Shown here piece by piece: positions 37,177-49,023 of a stretch of DNA of 64,000 nucleotides; position 1 is the first letter of the stretch, and the number at the start of each line of letters is the position of its first letter. Position numbers and translations under genes: made by a program. The stretch is from Begonia masoniana (taxonomy: Eukaryota; Streptophyta; Magnoliopsida; Cucurbitales; Begoniaceae): assembly GCA_022432975.1 (NCBI GenBank), contig CM039505.1:25489825-25553824 (forward strand). The letters are read 5' to 3'. The notes beneath the pieces were generated by a model. The model was not told the origin of the DNA, did not search any database, and was given only the letters and a program-made list of their open reading frames with translations.

Positions 37177-37679
37177 ACCAGTGAACGAATGCAACATAAC
37201 TGAGAAATGAAAGTAGAAACTGCATATTTAGGATTTACATTCCAGTACACATTTCATTTCTTGCTTTACTTGCTTAGCATTAGGCTAATAGATGAGTTTT
37301 GTGATGTAGGTGAAGAGATTACTACAGGTGAATTTCCCGTGTGCACAGATGAGTAGATGTGGTTGGAGGGGTACATTCATGCTCCGGTCTGGTAAACTGA
37401 TGAGGCGGGTTAACTGGTGTCAGCGGTTGTGAAGGTCTAGTTGATAATGATTCAATCTGAGTACATTGATTTTTCATGACAGTAGTGGTAGCAACCTTTT
37501 GAATTAGTTTTGGAGATTTCCTGACATTAGTGTTCTGTTGGATTTTATAATGTTGTTTTTACTGAATTTGAGCGATACAATGATTTAAACTGCCTCTGAA
37601 TGGTTTTTGGTAAAATGCTTAAGTCCTTTTGATAGTCGGGACTTTCTTAATTTATAGTAAAGTCTACTGCCATGTTGTT

Positions 37680-38235
37680 TTGTCCATCGGTAGGAGTCGA
37701 GTAAGTTATCTATCGGATGATGTTTTGGTAAAAGCTATCGGTGGATGTGTGTAGAAGTTTATTGTTTTCTATCGGAGGAAGTTGTGTTGTTGTCTATCGG
37801 AAGATGCCTTAAGAAAAGTCATCGGATGATGTAGGTTAATTCTATCGGAAGATGCCTTAAGAATAGTCATCGGATGATGTCTCAGTAAAGTCACCGGTAC
37901 ATGAGGTTTGTTCTATCGGAAGGTGTAGGTCAAAGTCCATCGGATGATGTCTCGGTAAACTCATCGGCAGATGCGTGTTGACGTCATCGGTAGATGTAGG
38001 AGGATTTTTGTCGTATAGTCATCGGAGGATGTAGAGTGTATTTTGTCGTTTACGATCGGTTGATGTCTTTTGGCTGACGTCATCGGTAGATGTAAGAGGA
38101 TTTTTGTCGTATAGTCATCGGAGGATGTAGAGTGTATTTTGTCGTTTGCGATCGGTTGATGTCTTTTGGCTAACGTCATTGGTAGAAACCTTCTATCTTC
38201 TGTTTCTACTTCTTCCGTTGACTTTATCAATCGGC
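37680..38235 (+). repeat. Irregular CATCGGATGATGT repeat region in solo LTR
   Basis: About a dozen short blocks of the form TCATCGGATGATGT / TCTATCGGAAGATG, then two larger units carrying TTTTTGTCGTATAGTCATCGG and TTTTGTCGTTTRCGATCGG (about 38005-38165). The same core motif as the 59- and 61-bp minisatellites, but less regular. Confidence 0.85.
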
Positions 38236-41052
38236 AGATGTGTTTGACTTCTATGACTTCTCTAATATTTCGCTGTTTAAACTAGATTTTCAAATTGTCG
38301 ATTGTTTCTTAACAATTCAACAGCAATTCGTAGTTTTGTATAACTTCATTGTGGTTCAAATGATTTCCACTGCAAATTTTTAAATGTTTTGAGTTTTTAG
38401 AAAAATGCCAAATTTTGACTGTCGAGTGAAGATTTAAATTAATAAAAAAAAAATTCTTAGTCATGTTCGAGCATTGAGTAGCGAACCGGGTTCAGAAAAC
38501 TCAGGGCGTTACAGTCTATTTTGCGAAAAGAAAACGTTATTATGATCCTAATGATTAATAAGGATTTTAAGAAAATTTCAGGAATTTTAGGAGTTTAACG
38601 CTAATTTTACGAGAATTACGCTTATCGTCATATAAAGGATACTTTGGTAAAAATAGTAAACGAGGTCCGTTTTGCAAACGGACAGTTTTAATAGAACCCT
38701 TATAATGAGTTGGATCTATTGGCAAAATAAGGAGAATTGGAGAAACCGAATCGTTAGACAATTAACGAAACGAAGGACGAAACAAATAGAAAATCAAAGG
38801 AAGGGTAAAATGGTAATTTGCCAAGTCAATATTATAAAATATCACAATTCTTCTTCTTCTTCCACGGTCTCTCTCCTTTTTCCTTCTCTCCCTGCGACTT
38901 CTCTTTTCTCCATCGACGACCTCCATTGCCGACGCTCGTTCTTTCTTCAATCGACCTCCGGTTCTTCATGTTTTCTTCTCCATTCACGATTCTAAATAAG
39001 TCTCTAACATTTCCCGGCTTTAGTTCTTAGTTTTGCGGAGTTAAAAATGATTAGGGTTTCATTTAGGGTTTGTGAAAAACGTGATTTAGGATTAGAAATT
39101 TATAGGTTTATCGTAGTTGTGAATATACTAGACGTATTGAACGTTATTGGACGAAGTTAAGTTGATTTGTGAGAAATATTAGGTTTGAGAATTTTAGGGG
39201 TTTTTGGAAAAAAAACTCGTTAATGGTGATTCTGAGATATCGAGCATTAATTGTTTGTTAAAATGTCTCGATTAGTTAGGTTAGAACGTTAGGAATTAGT
39301 TAAGGATTTCGTTAATTTTGACGTTAAAGGTTCGAATTCGTTCTAACGACAATTGTGGTGAATTTTCTTAGGTGAACTGGACGGAGCTAAAAGTTCAACA
39401 CGCACGAGATAAGTTCTCGTGACTTACTCTGGCCGATAGGCCTACACCGTATGTCGAAATTGTCTCGAGGAGTTTTTGTGACGTGTTTGTTTAAATTGCT
39501 TTGGTTTGGTAGTTTAGGTTCGGTTGTTCTATAGGTTGTTTGTTATAGTGTTTTGATGGTATGCTCCTTATGTATCTTTATGTTTATATTGAACTGTTCA
39601 TGCATCATGGTTTTAAAAATGTCATGAAAATGAATTTATGCACGGATTTCCTGAAAAGAACATGCATGTAAAGGCAAGTAAAGTATCACAGTAAATAACC
39701 ATGACATGGGGTTATCGAGGATGAGGTTCAGACCTGGCGTTCCGTGGTGAGTTTCTTCCCTTCAGATGGTGTGGGCTGTCTAACCACTGGACGTGCCCTA
39801 TCCATCTGTCGAGCGTTTCCGATAACCATAGACTGACACGTACTGATATATGAAATGACATGGACGGTTTTCATACCATTGAGCATACATGATCATGCAT
39901 CAGCATTTACGTAGAACTTTCTGAGATTTTTATCTCATAGGTGTATTTATGGTGTAGATGACATAGATCCAGGTGAGGACGAGATCCCTCCACCCGAGGA
40001 GTGATGCAGTTGTCGGAGGATGGCTCGCGGGGGTGTGCTGCCCAGTCGATGCTTAACCTAACCCGTGGGGATATATGTATGTGTTTTGAGGGTATTTCGG
40101 TGTTTTGGACTGATGATAGACTGAAACGAATAACTGTATAGTTAGAACGTTTTAGGATGTTTGGTTCTGATTAGTTGATAGGTTACGTTTTGAGGTTTTT
40201 TAAACATTTTTGTAAATTGAATTTATAAAATGTTTTGTTAAGATTTCTATCAAGATTTTTATGAACTGCTTGGTGATTTTAGCAGGAGGAAATGTTTGGT
40301 TTTCAAACGGAACCACGCAGTTCGTTTTCATGAAAATGTACTTGGTGTTATTTGCGTTTTGAATCGTTTATTTTGGTGAAGTGTGAAATGAGTGAGATTT
40401 GAGTGACCGTATGTCACGTGTTTATGGAGTAGAGTACGTTGAAGTTTTAGTATGAGTTATGTGTATATATATATAGGGAAAGAGGAAGGAGAAAGAAAAA
40501 GAAAGAAGGAAAGAGGAAGGAGAAAGAAAAAGAAAAAAAAAAGGGAAGAGGAGGCAGAACGCTTGGTGACTGATCGCCAGGAGGGGCGATCAGTCACCAA
40601 GGGGATCGCCACGCTCTGGAATTTTTCCAGAGTGTGTGGCGATCGATCGCCCCAAGGTGGGCGATCAATCGCCTGGTGAACGATCGCGAGGCGATCAATC
40701 GCCTGGTGAACGATCGCGAGGCGATCGTTCACCACAGCGAGGGGCGATCATGATCGCCCCTCCCTTTTATAACTGGCAATCGATCGTTTGAAATGGGCTA
40801 TCGATCGCCCCATCATTTTAGGGACAGACGTCCCTTTTTGCCCCTCGATTGTTTTTCTTTGTTTTTAAATGTTTTAATATATTGTTTTAAGTTTTATTTA
40901 AATTATTTTTAAGTTTGTTAAATAGTTTAAAAGCATAAACTTTCGATTTCGATTTTAAAAGTTTTATTTCCGCTCGAACGTTAGGTTTAAGTTTGTAAGT
41001 ATAAAATGAAAAATTTATTAGCAAAATTAGAATACGGGTAAGGGTCGCTACA

Positions 41053-43832
41053 TCACTGATCCATTCTTGCCATTCTTCATGTAAACACAACTATCATAAT
41101 TGCTTCTTCCAAAACCTTGATCAGATATGAATGAATCAAATCTTTTATACCACTGTCTTGGCGATTGCTTTAGACCATAGAGAGACTTTTTCAAAACAAA
41201 CATAAATCTCATTTCGAGGAACTTTGAAGCCTTCAGGTTGCTGCATATAGATGTCCTTCTCAAGTTCTCCATGTAAAAATCCAGTTTTCACATCCAACTG
41301 CTCAAGCTCAAGGTCGTGCATAGCCACAATGCCTAACAAAGCTCGAATCGAGCTATGCTTAACAACTGGAGAAAACACATCAGTGAAGTCTACACCTGGA
41401 ATCTGACTGTAACCCTTAGCAACCAGATGTGCTTTGTACCTGTCTTCTTCAACACCTGGTGTACCTTCCCTTCTCTTGAACACCCATTTGCAATTAACAG
41501 ATTTATTGTCCTTAGGCAACTCGACTAAGTTCCACGTGCCATTCTTCTGAAGAGAAACAATGCCATCATGTGTTTATGAACTATCTTGAACTGAAGATCT
41601 TGATGTCGACCTTGATCCAAGTTCAACTTTAAAATTTCCACTAGATAACTGATTAGTCTTTTCTGGCAAGACCTCTAGAGATAGTTTATTCAACATAGTA
41701 GTCTCGTCAAATAACACATCTCTACTATATCTGACTTTATTATGTTTTGAGCACCATAATTTGTATCCCTTTACCCCTGACTTGTATCCAAGAAATACAC
41801 ACTTTAATGATCTTGATTCTAACTTACCCTGATCAACATGAGCATATGCAGGGCAACCGAACACTCTCAACACTGAATAATCGGCAGGAGTACCAGACCA
41901 AACTTCTTCAACAGTTTTCTTATTAATAGCAGTACTTGGGGAACGATTTACAATGTAACAAGCAGTTTCTGCAGCTTCAGCCCAAAATGACTTAGGTAAA
42001 CCTGAACTTGAGAGCATACACCGAACTTTCTCTATTAAAATTCTATTCATTCTCTCTGCTACACCATTCTGTTGTGGAGTCCCCGGGATTGTCAGATGCC
42101 TCAAAATTCCTTCTGTTCTACAAAAAGAATTGAACTCCTCTGAACAAAATTCCAACCCGTTATCGGTGCGTAGATGTTTTACCTGCCTCTCTGTCTGCTT
42201 TTCAACCATCGTTTTCGAATCCTTGAAAGTAGAAAATACATCACTCTTTTTCTTCAAGAAGAATACTCATACTTTTCTAGAGAAATCATCTATGAATGTT
42301 AATATATAATGTGCCCCTCCTTTGGAAGGCACCTGTGCTGGTCCCCATAGATCTGAGTGAATATAATCTAGAATCTCCTTTGAATTGTGAGTTCCCATAG
42401 CAAATTTCACTCTTTTCCGTTTCCCAACTAGATAATGCTCGCAAAACTGTAATTTATTGGTGCTCTGACCATTCAACAGTCCCCTTTTTCTTAGTTCAGA
42501 CAAACCATGCTCACTCATGTGTCCTAAACGCATATGCCATAAATTGGTGAGATCTTCATCTGACATTGAAGTACTAATAACCACATCCCCAACAACTGTA
42601 GAACCCTGTAGAACATACAGATTTCCAAACTTTCTCTGTCCTTTCATCATAACAAGAGAACCTCAACTGATCTTCAAAACTCCACCTTCACCGGTATACT
42701 TGTACCCATTAATATCCAGAGTACTTAACGAGATCAAATTCCTCTGCAGCTCGGGAACGTGTCGCACATCACCAAGTGTCCTGACTACTCCGTCATATAT
42801 TTTGATTCTCACTGTACCAATTCCTGCAATCTTACATGATGCATTATTTTCCATTAATACAGCTCCTTTTGTCACAGTTTCATAAGTTAAAAACCATTCT
42901 CGATTGAGACACATATGAAATGTGCTGGCTGAATCTAGAATCCACTCCTCAGATGACCTTGAATTTTCCATAGACACTATCAATAGGTTACCTTGATCAC
43001 TTTCACTTTCATCTTCAGCAACAACTACTTCACCAGAGTTCCCTGACTGTTTTGCATTTTGTTCACTTTGTTCTTTTCTCTTGTTTTGCAGCTGATAACA
43101 CTCTGATTTTATATGCCCATTTTTTTTATAGTAAAAACAAATTTTGCTTCTATTTCTGGACTTTGATCTGCCCCTTGAAATCTTTCTGCCATGACTATTT
43201 TTCTCAGACTTTTTTGTAGCTCTACCCCTAGTAACCAGTCCCTCGCCTTGAGTTCTAGATCCAACTACAAGGTGCTTCATCTTTTCCTTTGAAAGCAAAG
43301 CATCACAGACTTCTTTCAGGGTTAGCGTGTCACGACAATATAACATCGTGTCCTGAAAAATATTGTATGAAACACGCAACGAGCACAATAAAATCAAAGC
43401 TAAATCCTCATCATCATATTTGCACTCCAAAGTTTCCAAATCCAAAACTATCTCTTTGAATGCACACAAGTGTTCGTCGATAGAAGATCCTTGTCTCATA
43501 TGATGAAAATATAATCGTTACTTCAAATGCAGCTTACTCGTGAGAGTTTTATGTTGGCACAAATCTTCTAATTTTGACCATACTTCAGCAACAGATTTCA
43601 CCTTCAACACATCCTCCAAAATTTAATTTGACAAGTGTAGACGAATCAATGATAATGCTTTTCTGTCTCTAGTGAGTTTCTCTGCCTCTGACCAAGAGTC
43701 AGGCATATTATCAAAACCAAGTAACGTGTCATCCAATTCTATTTGAGCAAGAAGATCTCGCATCTTTACCTGTTATATTAAAAATTTTGTATTCCTATCC
43801 AGCACAGGAATATCGTATTTTAATGACGTCAT
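41053..43832 (-). pseudogene. Outer Copia gag, protease, integrase and RT N-terminus
   Basis: A likely ATG at 43832 begins gag, with stops upstream of 43499. The gag zinc knuckle reads CFYYKKNGHIKSEC: the second cysteine is tyrosine. Protease: WILDSASTFHMC with DSA in place of DSG/DSGA. Integrase: LWHMRLGH with CEHY (last zinc cysteine changed), HSDLWGP, RTDNGLEFCSEEF and GVAERMN, with a stop after FIDDFSRKV (near 42267). [29 protein letters not shown] and DVKTGFLHG, a frameshift near 41200, then KNGKNGSV at the insertion point. Continuation is at 18216-19222. Confidence 0.92.
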
Positions 43833-44548
43833 CTCTAAAAAATTCAGAATATTTCCCCAACAATATCTCTACTAGATAATTACTCAGAAATAGCAAATAA
43901 TATCTCAACCCTCCAAAATAAACTTCAGAACTCCAAAATTTCATAAACAAAAATTTCAGAATATTTGACTCCAAATTTAATCAAAAAATTTGCGACACCC
44001 AGTAATCAATACGCAGAATTTGTAACTTGTGAAAAATACCCAAAAATACCAAAAAACAGAACCAGCTGAATGCTGCTCGAATCGGTTCTTGGACGGCAAG
44101 GCAGCGACGGCACTGTGCAGTGGGTTCTGATCGGCGTTCGGAGCAGATCGGCGGCGAGGACAGTTTTCCCTCGCTGCGCCTGGGCTCTGTTTAGCGCTCG
44201 GCTATTTGTGCAATCAGTTTGCAGAACGGCGGCAAGCAGCTCTGTTCTCCTCCTTGGCGACGGCGGCAATGAGAGGCAGCGGCTTCTCCGTTCTCTGTCG
44301 ATTCGAACGGGCTGTTTTGCGAGAGAGAAGACAAACTCTGTCGAAGAAGAACAACAGAGAATTTCTTTCTGTTTCTTCATGCAGAGAAAAAACAGAAAAG
44401 AAATTAATTTTCTTTTCTTTTTGTATTTTCTTTTTCCTCCTAATTGCAATTTCAATTATCGAAATTGTAAACCTGAAAAATGTTCGATACCTTCGAAAAA
44501 TCAAAATTTGATTTTCGAAATCCTTCAACCTGAAACTCTGATACCAAT
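43833..44548 (-). other. Leader of outer Copia element with primer-binding site
   Basis: The primer-binding site TGGTATCAGAG (within 44532-44546) directly follows the LTR. The leader then includes an unusually GC-rich block (about 44080-44320) in an otherwise AT-rich element. Overlapping open frames occur on both strands here (44006-44455, 44070-44567). They show no recognisable domain and I do not call them genes. Confidence 0.75.
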
Positions 44549-44796
44549 TGTTGAAAAATTGAACTGAAAATGAAAAAGAAAAACGAGAAACAATGGACAC
44601 CAAGATTTACGTGGAAACCCTAGAAGGGAAAAAACCATGGGTAGAGGAGAAATCACTATGTCAAATCAAGGTACAATGAGTTTTGCCACACAAGCATATA
44701 TTTATACATAACATAAAACCCTAGTCATATTGAGATTCACAATGTGGGCCGAACTGACCTGGCCCAGTCAGAAATTAGGTCACACCGAAACTAACA
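44549..44796 (-). repeat. 5' LTR of outer Copia element
   Basis: 248 bp, the same length as the left LTR, flanked by GTTAG on the outside and the primer-binding site on the inside. Confidence 0.95.
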
Positions 44797-44801
44797 GTTA
44801 G

Positions 44802-46558
44802 GAAGGCTAATCAATGAATTTACAAAGCTAAGTCAATTGTTTTGGGGAAGTTGCGGTGATGTGTGCAAATGTTAAGTTTTAAGTTTAAAAATTGGAATTC
44901 CAAGGATGAAAAGTTTATATTTTTGCATGAAATCGTATTGTAATGTGTTCTTGGTAGGCTGTGTCGATTAAGGTTGAATTTTTTTGGGAAAAGTTAGAGT
45001 TTTTTAATGTTCCGATTGGTTTCTCAACGAGGTTGGTCAACCGGGGATCCGGGTGGTCGACCAACTCACATTATGGTCGACTGGTTTGGCCGACCAAGCC
45101 TTGGTTCGACCTGTTGGTTGACCGGGCACTTCCTAAGTCAATTGATGCAGTTGACTAGACACTTCCTAATGTGTTTCAAGATCAAATTTTGTGAGATTAC
45201 TTCTATAAGATTTTCAAGTTGGTTACTATCTTGATTATGGCTTCCAATGAACTTTTTAAAATCTATATTCTGATTGATGTATATTATGATGATAGGTTCC
45301 AAAACTTAACGCGAGATTTAGAGTTCCTTAAAATCTTGGTTATTTGAGTTTGGCTTTGTTAGGCCCAATTGAGTTAAGAGTTTAATTTTATGTCATTTGC
45401 TTTATAAAAATTATTTTGAGACATGTTTTTGTGTAAAATGAATGACATGTTTTGTTTTTGTGACATGTTTGTTTTTATAATATACATATATTTTTTATTG
45501 GACATGTTTTATGAAGCATGCATATTTAAATTATTAATTATCTTAGTCATGTGAACTAAGTTTGATCGAATCATAAGGGGTCATATTTTCTCTCCACACA
45601 TTTGACTGTGAGAGGATGTGTTTGTTTGTGTTAACTAAAGTAATAATACAACAGACTATGTCGTATTTTTTAGCGTTAAATCTGAAACCTGATCAGGGTC
45701 TTTTCATGACTTTTGCGATTATCGAGTATCGTCATTGTTATTAAATATGCACATAGCATTGTGTACTCAAAGTCTGTAAATGACTTCATTTTCACTAAGA
45801 TTTTCATATTATACAATTAGGGTCTATTTATGTAAAAAAATACACATTATAGAATGTTTCATACTTATTTTTTATAGAATGTTTTATATTTGCATGTTCA
45901 TACAAACTTTACCCTTATTGAATTTAGTCGACTTACTTCAAACGATTTTTTTTTCAGATTTTAGTCTAAGAGACCAGCAACAGCCGACACATGAGTGAAA
46001 CTGGCCACTATACCCTTAGCATTTAATTTTTCTTATTGAGTTTTACTTTGTCGGACGAGAGTTCTGTTAGTTGTTTTATTTTCAGACATTGTTATTTAAA
46101 CTTGACAATATTATTTATGGATGATTTACTATTACACTATCTCTATGTCACTATTGGATCCTCAATTTAGCTTAGATGTTTTGGGCTCTCACCTTTGCTT
46201 TTATTTAAATCTTCCTATGCATATATAATAAATTGAAATTAAGAGTCAGACAGTTTTGTTTGCTTTCGTACCAAGATGTTCTCTGTTCTGTCTCAGCTCT
46301 CTCGCAGGTTGTGACAATGGACGACTTTACTAGGTAAATCAAATAATAAATTATAGTGTAATAAAAGTCTAATGATTAATTAAGATAATAGATATATGAC
46401 AATCATTTTGATTCAATTAATTATTTTTTATTTAATAAAAATTGTTACAATAATTTAATTTCATCTCATTTAGTCTCATATAATCATATTATATCAAATA
46501 TATTCACTCTTAAACACTAAATATATAGTTAGAATTAGACTATTGCATTCATAATGGA
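44802..46558. other. Host flank of nested insertion, no supported gene
   Basis: This is the right half of the sequence into which the outer Copia element inserted. It holds a GTCGACC/GGTTGACC-rich patch (45026-45135) and a T-rich tract ending in CAG at 45957 that could be a splice acceptor, then AT-rich sequence. It may belong to the same old LTR as 16513-17904, but no terminus was found. Confidence 0.4.
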
Positions 46559-47509
46559 GTAAATGTAACACCCGGTTTTTTTCGGGTTTTTAATTTTCTG
46601 CCATACAATGGCATTTTAGCAAATATTGGGAATTTAGCCTGTTTGGTGAATATGGAGTTTTATTAGAACTATATGAGTAAATTGGAGTATTTGGAGGAAT
46701 AAGAAAATTTCGAGAAAACAAATCGATAATTAAATAACGAAATAAACAAAGATTTTAACATAAATGGCAAAATGGTAATTGCCAAGTTAAATATTATAAA
46801 AGACAAAAACACTTCCTCCTCCACTCGGTTTTCTATTTCACGAAGAGATTCTCCAAAGAGCTTTCTTAACTTTCTCTGGCGACTTTGGCTTCCACGGCGA
46901 TTCCTCACGAATCAACGTCGATTCCTCTCCGATCAACCGCTTCCCTTTTCGTTTTCTCCCCGAAATCGCTTCCTAGGTAAGATTCTAGTGTTTCCTGGCT
47001 TTAGTTTCCAATTTTCGAGTTGTTATGTGGTTGGAGTTTCCTTAGGGTTTCGTCAAAAATCGTTGAGTGAAGTTAGAAATGGTTAAGGTTACCATACTTG
47101 TGCCTCTAAATGATGTATTTATGATCGTTGGTGAAAGTTTAGTTGAATTAGTGGTTATTATTGGAGTTTTATTGATTAGGCCTGTTTTAATGAAGAATGT
47201 TATGAATTTTCATAGGTGAACAATGCTCGTGGACGGAGCTCGATTTTCTAAGGACGACAGGTAAGTTTTCATGACTTACTGTGGCCGATTGGCCTACACC
47301 ATATGTCAGTTTTGTTGGTCGAGGATTATTAAGGCGATATGTATGTTTTATGTTTTTGGTTGGGTAATTTAGGTTTAGTGGTTTTGTAGGTTATGCTTGT
47401 ATGGTTTTGAAGGTATTCGTGCTTTTATATTTATGTTACGTATTGAAATGTTCATGCATCATTGTTCACGACGTCATGAAAAATGGATTTATGAATGAAG
47501 TTTACGAAA

Positions 47510-47605
47510 TGAAATGAAACGAGACGACTTAAATAGACGACTGAAATGAGACGACTGAGACGACTAAAATGAGACGACTGAGACGACTAAGACGACTGAT
47601 AGGAA
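47510..47605 (+). repeat. GAGACGACT minisatellite
   Basis: Short tandem GAGACGACT / AAATGAGACGACT units lie within the predicted second LTR intron. Copy number is about ten, with irregular spacing. Confidence 0.85.
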
Positions 47606-48054
47606 ATGATAAATAAAATGAATGGAAGGAATTAATGAAAATTGCATATACATGTTCATGCATTGGCATTTATGGAACTTACTGAGCCTTTAGCTCATAG
47701 AGTGTCTTTATGGTGTAGGTGTACTCGAAACAGGTGAGGAAAACGTTTCTTCACTAGATGGATGAGCGGGTTGAAGAGGAATGTCTGTAGGAGTGCGCTG
47801 CGCAGTCGGTGCGAACTAGACCCGTGGGAGCAATAGGTTGAGTATTTTGGAAATTTTGGGTTTATGTCGGGCTGATGGGGGAAAGCATATGAATTGCATG
47901 GAACTCATTTTCGGGTGTTGACATCTGGATAGTGTAAATATTAAATTGATGAAATGGAAGATGATTCTTGATGTTTAATGTTCCTGGTAATTTTGGGTGA
48001 ATGGTGTTTAGGTACATGGGGAAATTGTATGGGTTTCGGTTAAGTGTTTGGTCA

Positions 48055-48540
48055 GTCAATCGGCAGATGTGTTCGGTTACTGTTGAGCGGTAGATGTAAG
48101 CAGTAGATTCTGTCGTTTTGTGATCGGCAGAAGTTTATATAAGTGTTTGGTCAAAGTCAATCGGCAAATGTACTCGGTTACTGTTGAGCGGTAGATGTAA
48201 GCAGTAGATTCTGTCGTTTTGTGATCGGCAGAAGTTTATATAAGTGTTTGGTCAAAGTCAATCGGCAGATGTGTTCGGTTACTGTTGAGCGGTAGAAGTG
48301 TACAGTGAATATGAGCAGTGGATGTGATCAGCGGTGGATGTGGCTTGGCAGAAGTGAGCGGTGGATGTGAGCGGTAGATGTGTACAGTGAATATGAGCGG
48401 TGGATGTGATCAGCGGTAAATGTGGCTTGGCAGAAGTTGAGCGGTGGATGTGAGCAGTAGAAGTTTACAGTGGATATGAGCGGTAGAAGTGAACAGTGGA
48501 GGCGAGCGGTAGATGTGAACAAGGAAAATTTTGGGCTTGG
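48055..48540 (+). repeat. ATCGGCAGATG / GAGCGGTAGATG repeats in solo LTR
   Basis: Two to three long units (about 105 bp, containing GTCAAAGTCAATCGGCA and CTGTCGTTTTGTGATCGGCAG) are followed by short GAGCGGTGGATGT-type units to 48520. This is the same family of core motifs as the other LTR minisatellites. Confidence 0.85.
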
Positions 48541-48742
48541 GTCCTTTTTGCCCTCTGTTCTGCTTGGCCGATTCCTCTTTTGTTTTAATGGTTTTATTTA
48601 ATTGATTTTTAAATATGTTTCAACAATTTATACTTTGATTTAACGATTTAACGAAATGATTCATTAGGAAAAAATATAAAATATAAAAATAAAAATAAAA
48701 AGGGGGTAATTCTAGGAATAGTTTAAGGGTCGTTACAGTAAA

Positions 48743-49023
48743 CTAGATATATAACTTTATGTTATTTCATGATCTCTCACTTCAAATGTTAGCAGTGAAC
48801 TAATTTTGATTATCTCTTTAAATTTTTCATTTCATATGTATACTTTAAATTTTTAATGAAAAATATTACATTTTCATATATTGTTTTAAAAGCTAATCAT
48901 AACATATCCAAAAACAAAGTGAATTAAAGAAGTTTATTTCAAATGATATCAAGGTTGAATTAAGTTATGGTCCAAAGCAAACCATCTTCCTTCTCATACA
49001 TTTTGTGTGCTTATTAGGAGTGC
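48743..49023. other. Short AT-rich spacer
   Basis: This separates the solo LTR from the next Gypsy element. It is AT-rich with no recognisable gene or repeat. Confidence 0.6.

Larger units (their letters stand above)
36189..38513 (+). mobile_element. Solo LTR with GTCTA target duplication
   Basis: 2325 bp, beginning TGTAATACCCGG and ending GGGCGTTACA. GTCTA is found directly on both sides (36184-36188, 38514-38518), so this is a complete LTR without internal sequence. It contains a TATTTAA box (36328-36334), donor TTG/GTGAGT (36458), a 51-nt candidate microexon (36678-36728), three 94-bp repeats, an acceptor (37308-37309) and an ATCGG-GATG repeat region. It is related to the LTRs of the 49029-60509 element (shared GGATAACG-TATTTAAGG, TTCCAGGAGACCAG/GTAAGT). 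Confidence 0.94.
19223..41052 (+). mobile_element. Del/Tekay-like Gypsy element nested in Copia, itself twice interrupted
   Basis: The element begins TGTAATACCCG and ends GGGTCGCTACA. TCACT flanks both sides (19218-19222, 41053-41057). The internal region has an initiator-Met-like primer-binding site (21803-21814), gag with a zinc knuckle, protease, truncated RT, RNase H, integrase and a chromodomain-like tail, then the 3' LTR. It holds a Sirevirus-like Copia element (24284-34484) and, in its right LTR, a solo LTR (36189-38513). Without these it would be about 9.3 kb. Many stops, a frameshift at the protease active site and a large RT deletion make it non-autonomous. Confidence 0.95.
36113..41052 (+). 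repeat. 3' LTR of nested Gypsy element, interrupted by a solo LTR
   Basis: It starts TGTAATACCCG after a purine-rich AAGGTGGATGGAT and ends GGTCGCTACA next to TCACT. The solo LTR at 36189-38513 interrupts it after 76 bp. Net length is about 2610 bp versus 2575 for the left LTR. The microexon donor at 39409 is ATAAGT instead of GTAAGT, and the hairpin cluster (40568-40760) has an extra 30-bp copy. Confidence 0.93.
17905..44796 (-). mobile_element. Outer Copia element (minus), split by a nested Gypsy element
   Basis: Both ends are 248-bp LTRs (17905-18152 and 44549-44796) beginning TGTT and ending AACA. GTTAG occurs immediately outside both (17900-17904 and 44797-44801), a perfect 5-bp target duplication. 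A primer-binding site TGGTATCAGAG lies next to the right LTR (minus, 44532-44546) and a purine tract AGGTGGAGAT next to the left LTR, so the element reads right to left. Removing the insertion at 19223-41052 and one TCACT copy leaves about 5.06 kb, normal for Copia. Domain order gag-protease-integrase-RT-RNase H and the wording of integrase resemble Tnt1/Tork-type elements. Stops and frameshifts make it inactive. Confidence 0.95.
46564..48737 (+). mobile_element. Solo LTR with GTAAA target duplication
   Basis: 2174 bp, from TGTAACACCCGG to GGGTCGTTACA, with GTAAA on both sides (46559-46563, 48738-48742). It is related to the LTRs of the 19223-41052 element: TATAAAA box (46795-46801), donor AG/GTAAGA (46977), a 45-nt candidate microexon (47216-47260) with the shared text TGCTCGTGGACGGAGCT, and an acceptor TGTAG/GTG (47717-47718). 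Its distal part has ATCGGCAGATG-type repeats instead of the hairpin cluster. Confidence 0.94.

Noticed and set aside
44006..44567. Overlapping frames of 100-165 codons on both strands
   Set aside because: They lie in the Copia leader between primer-binding site and gag, lack domains, and one runs into the LTR boundary.
48328..48522. 64-codon minus-strand frame
   Set aside because: This is a read-through of GAGCGGTAGATGT-type repeats in the solo LTR.
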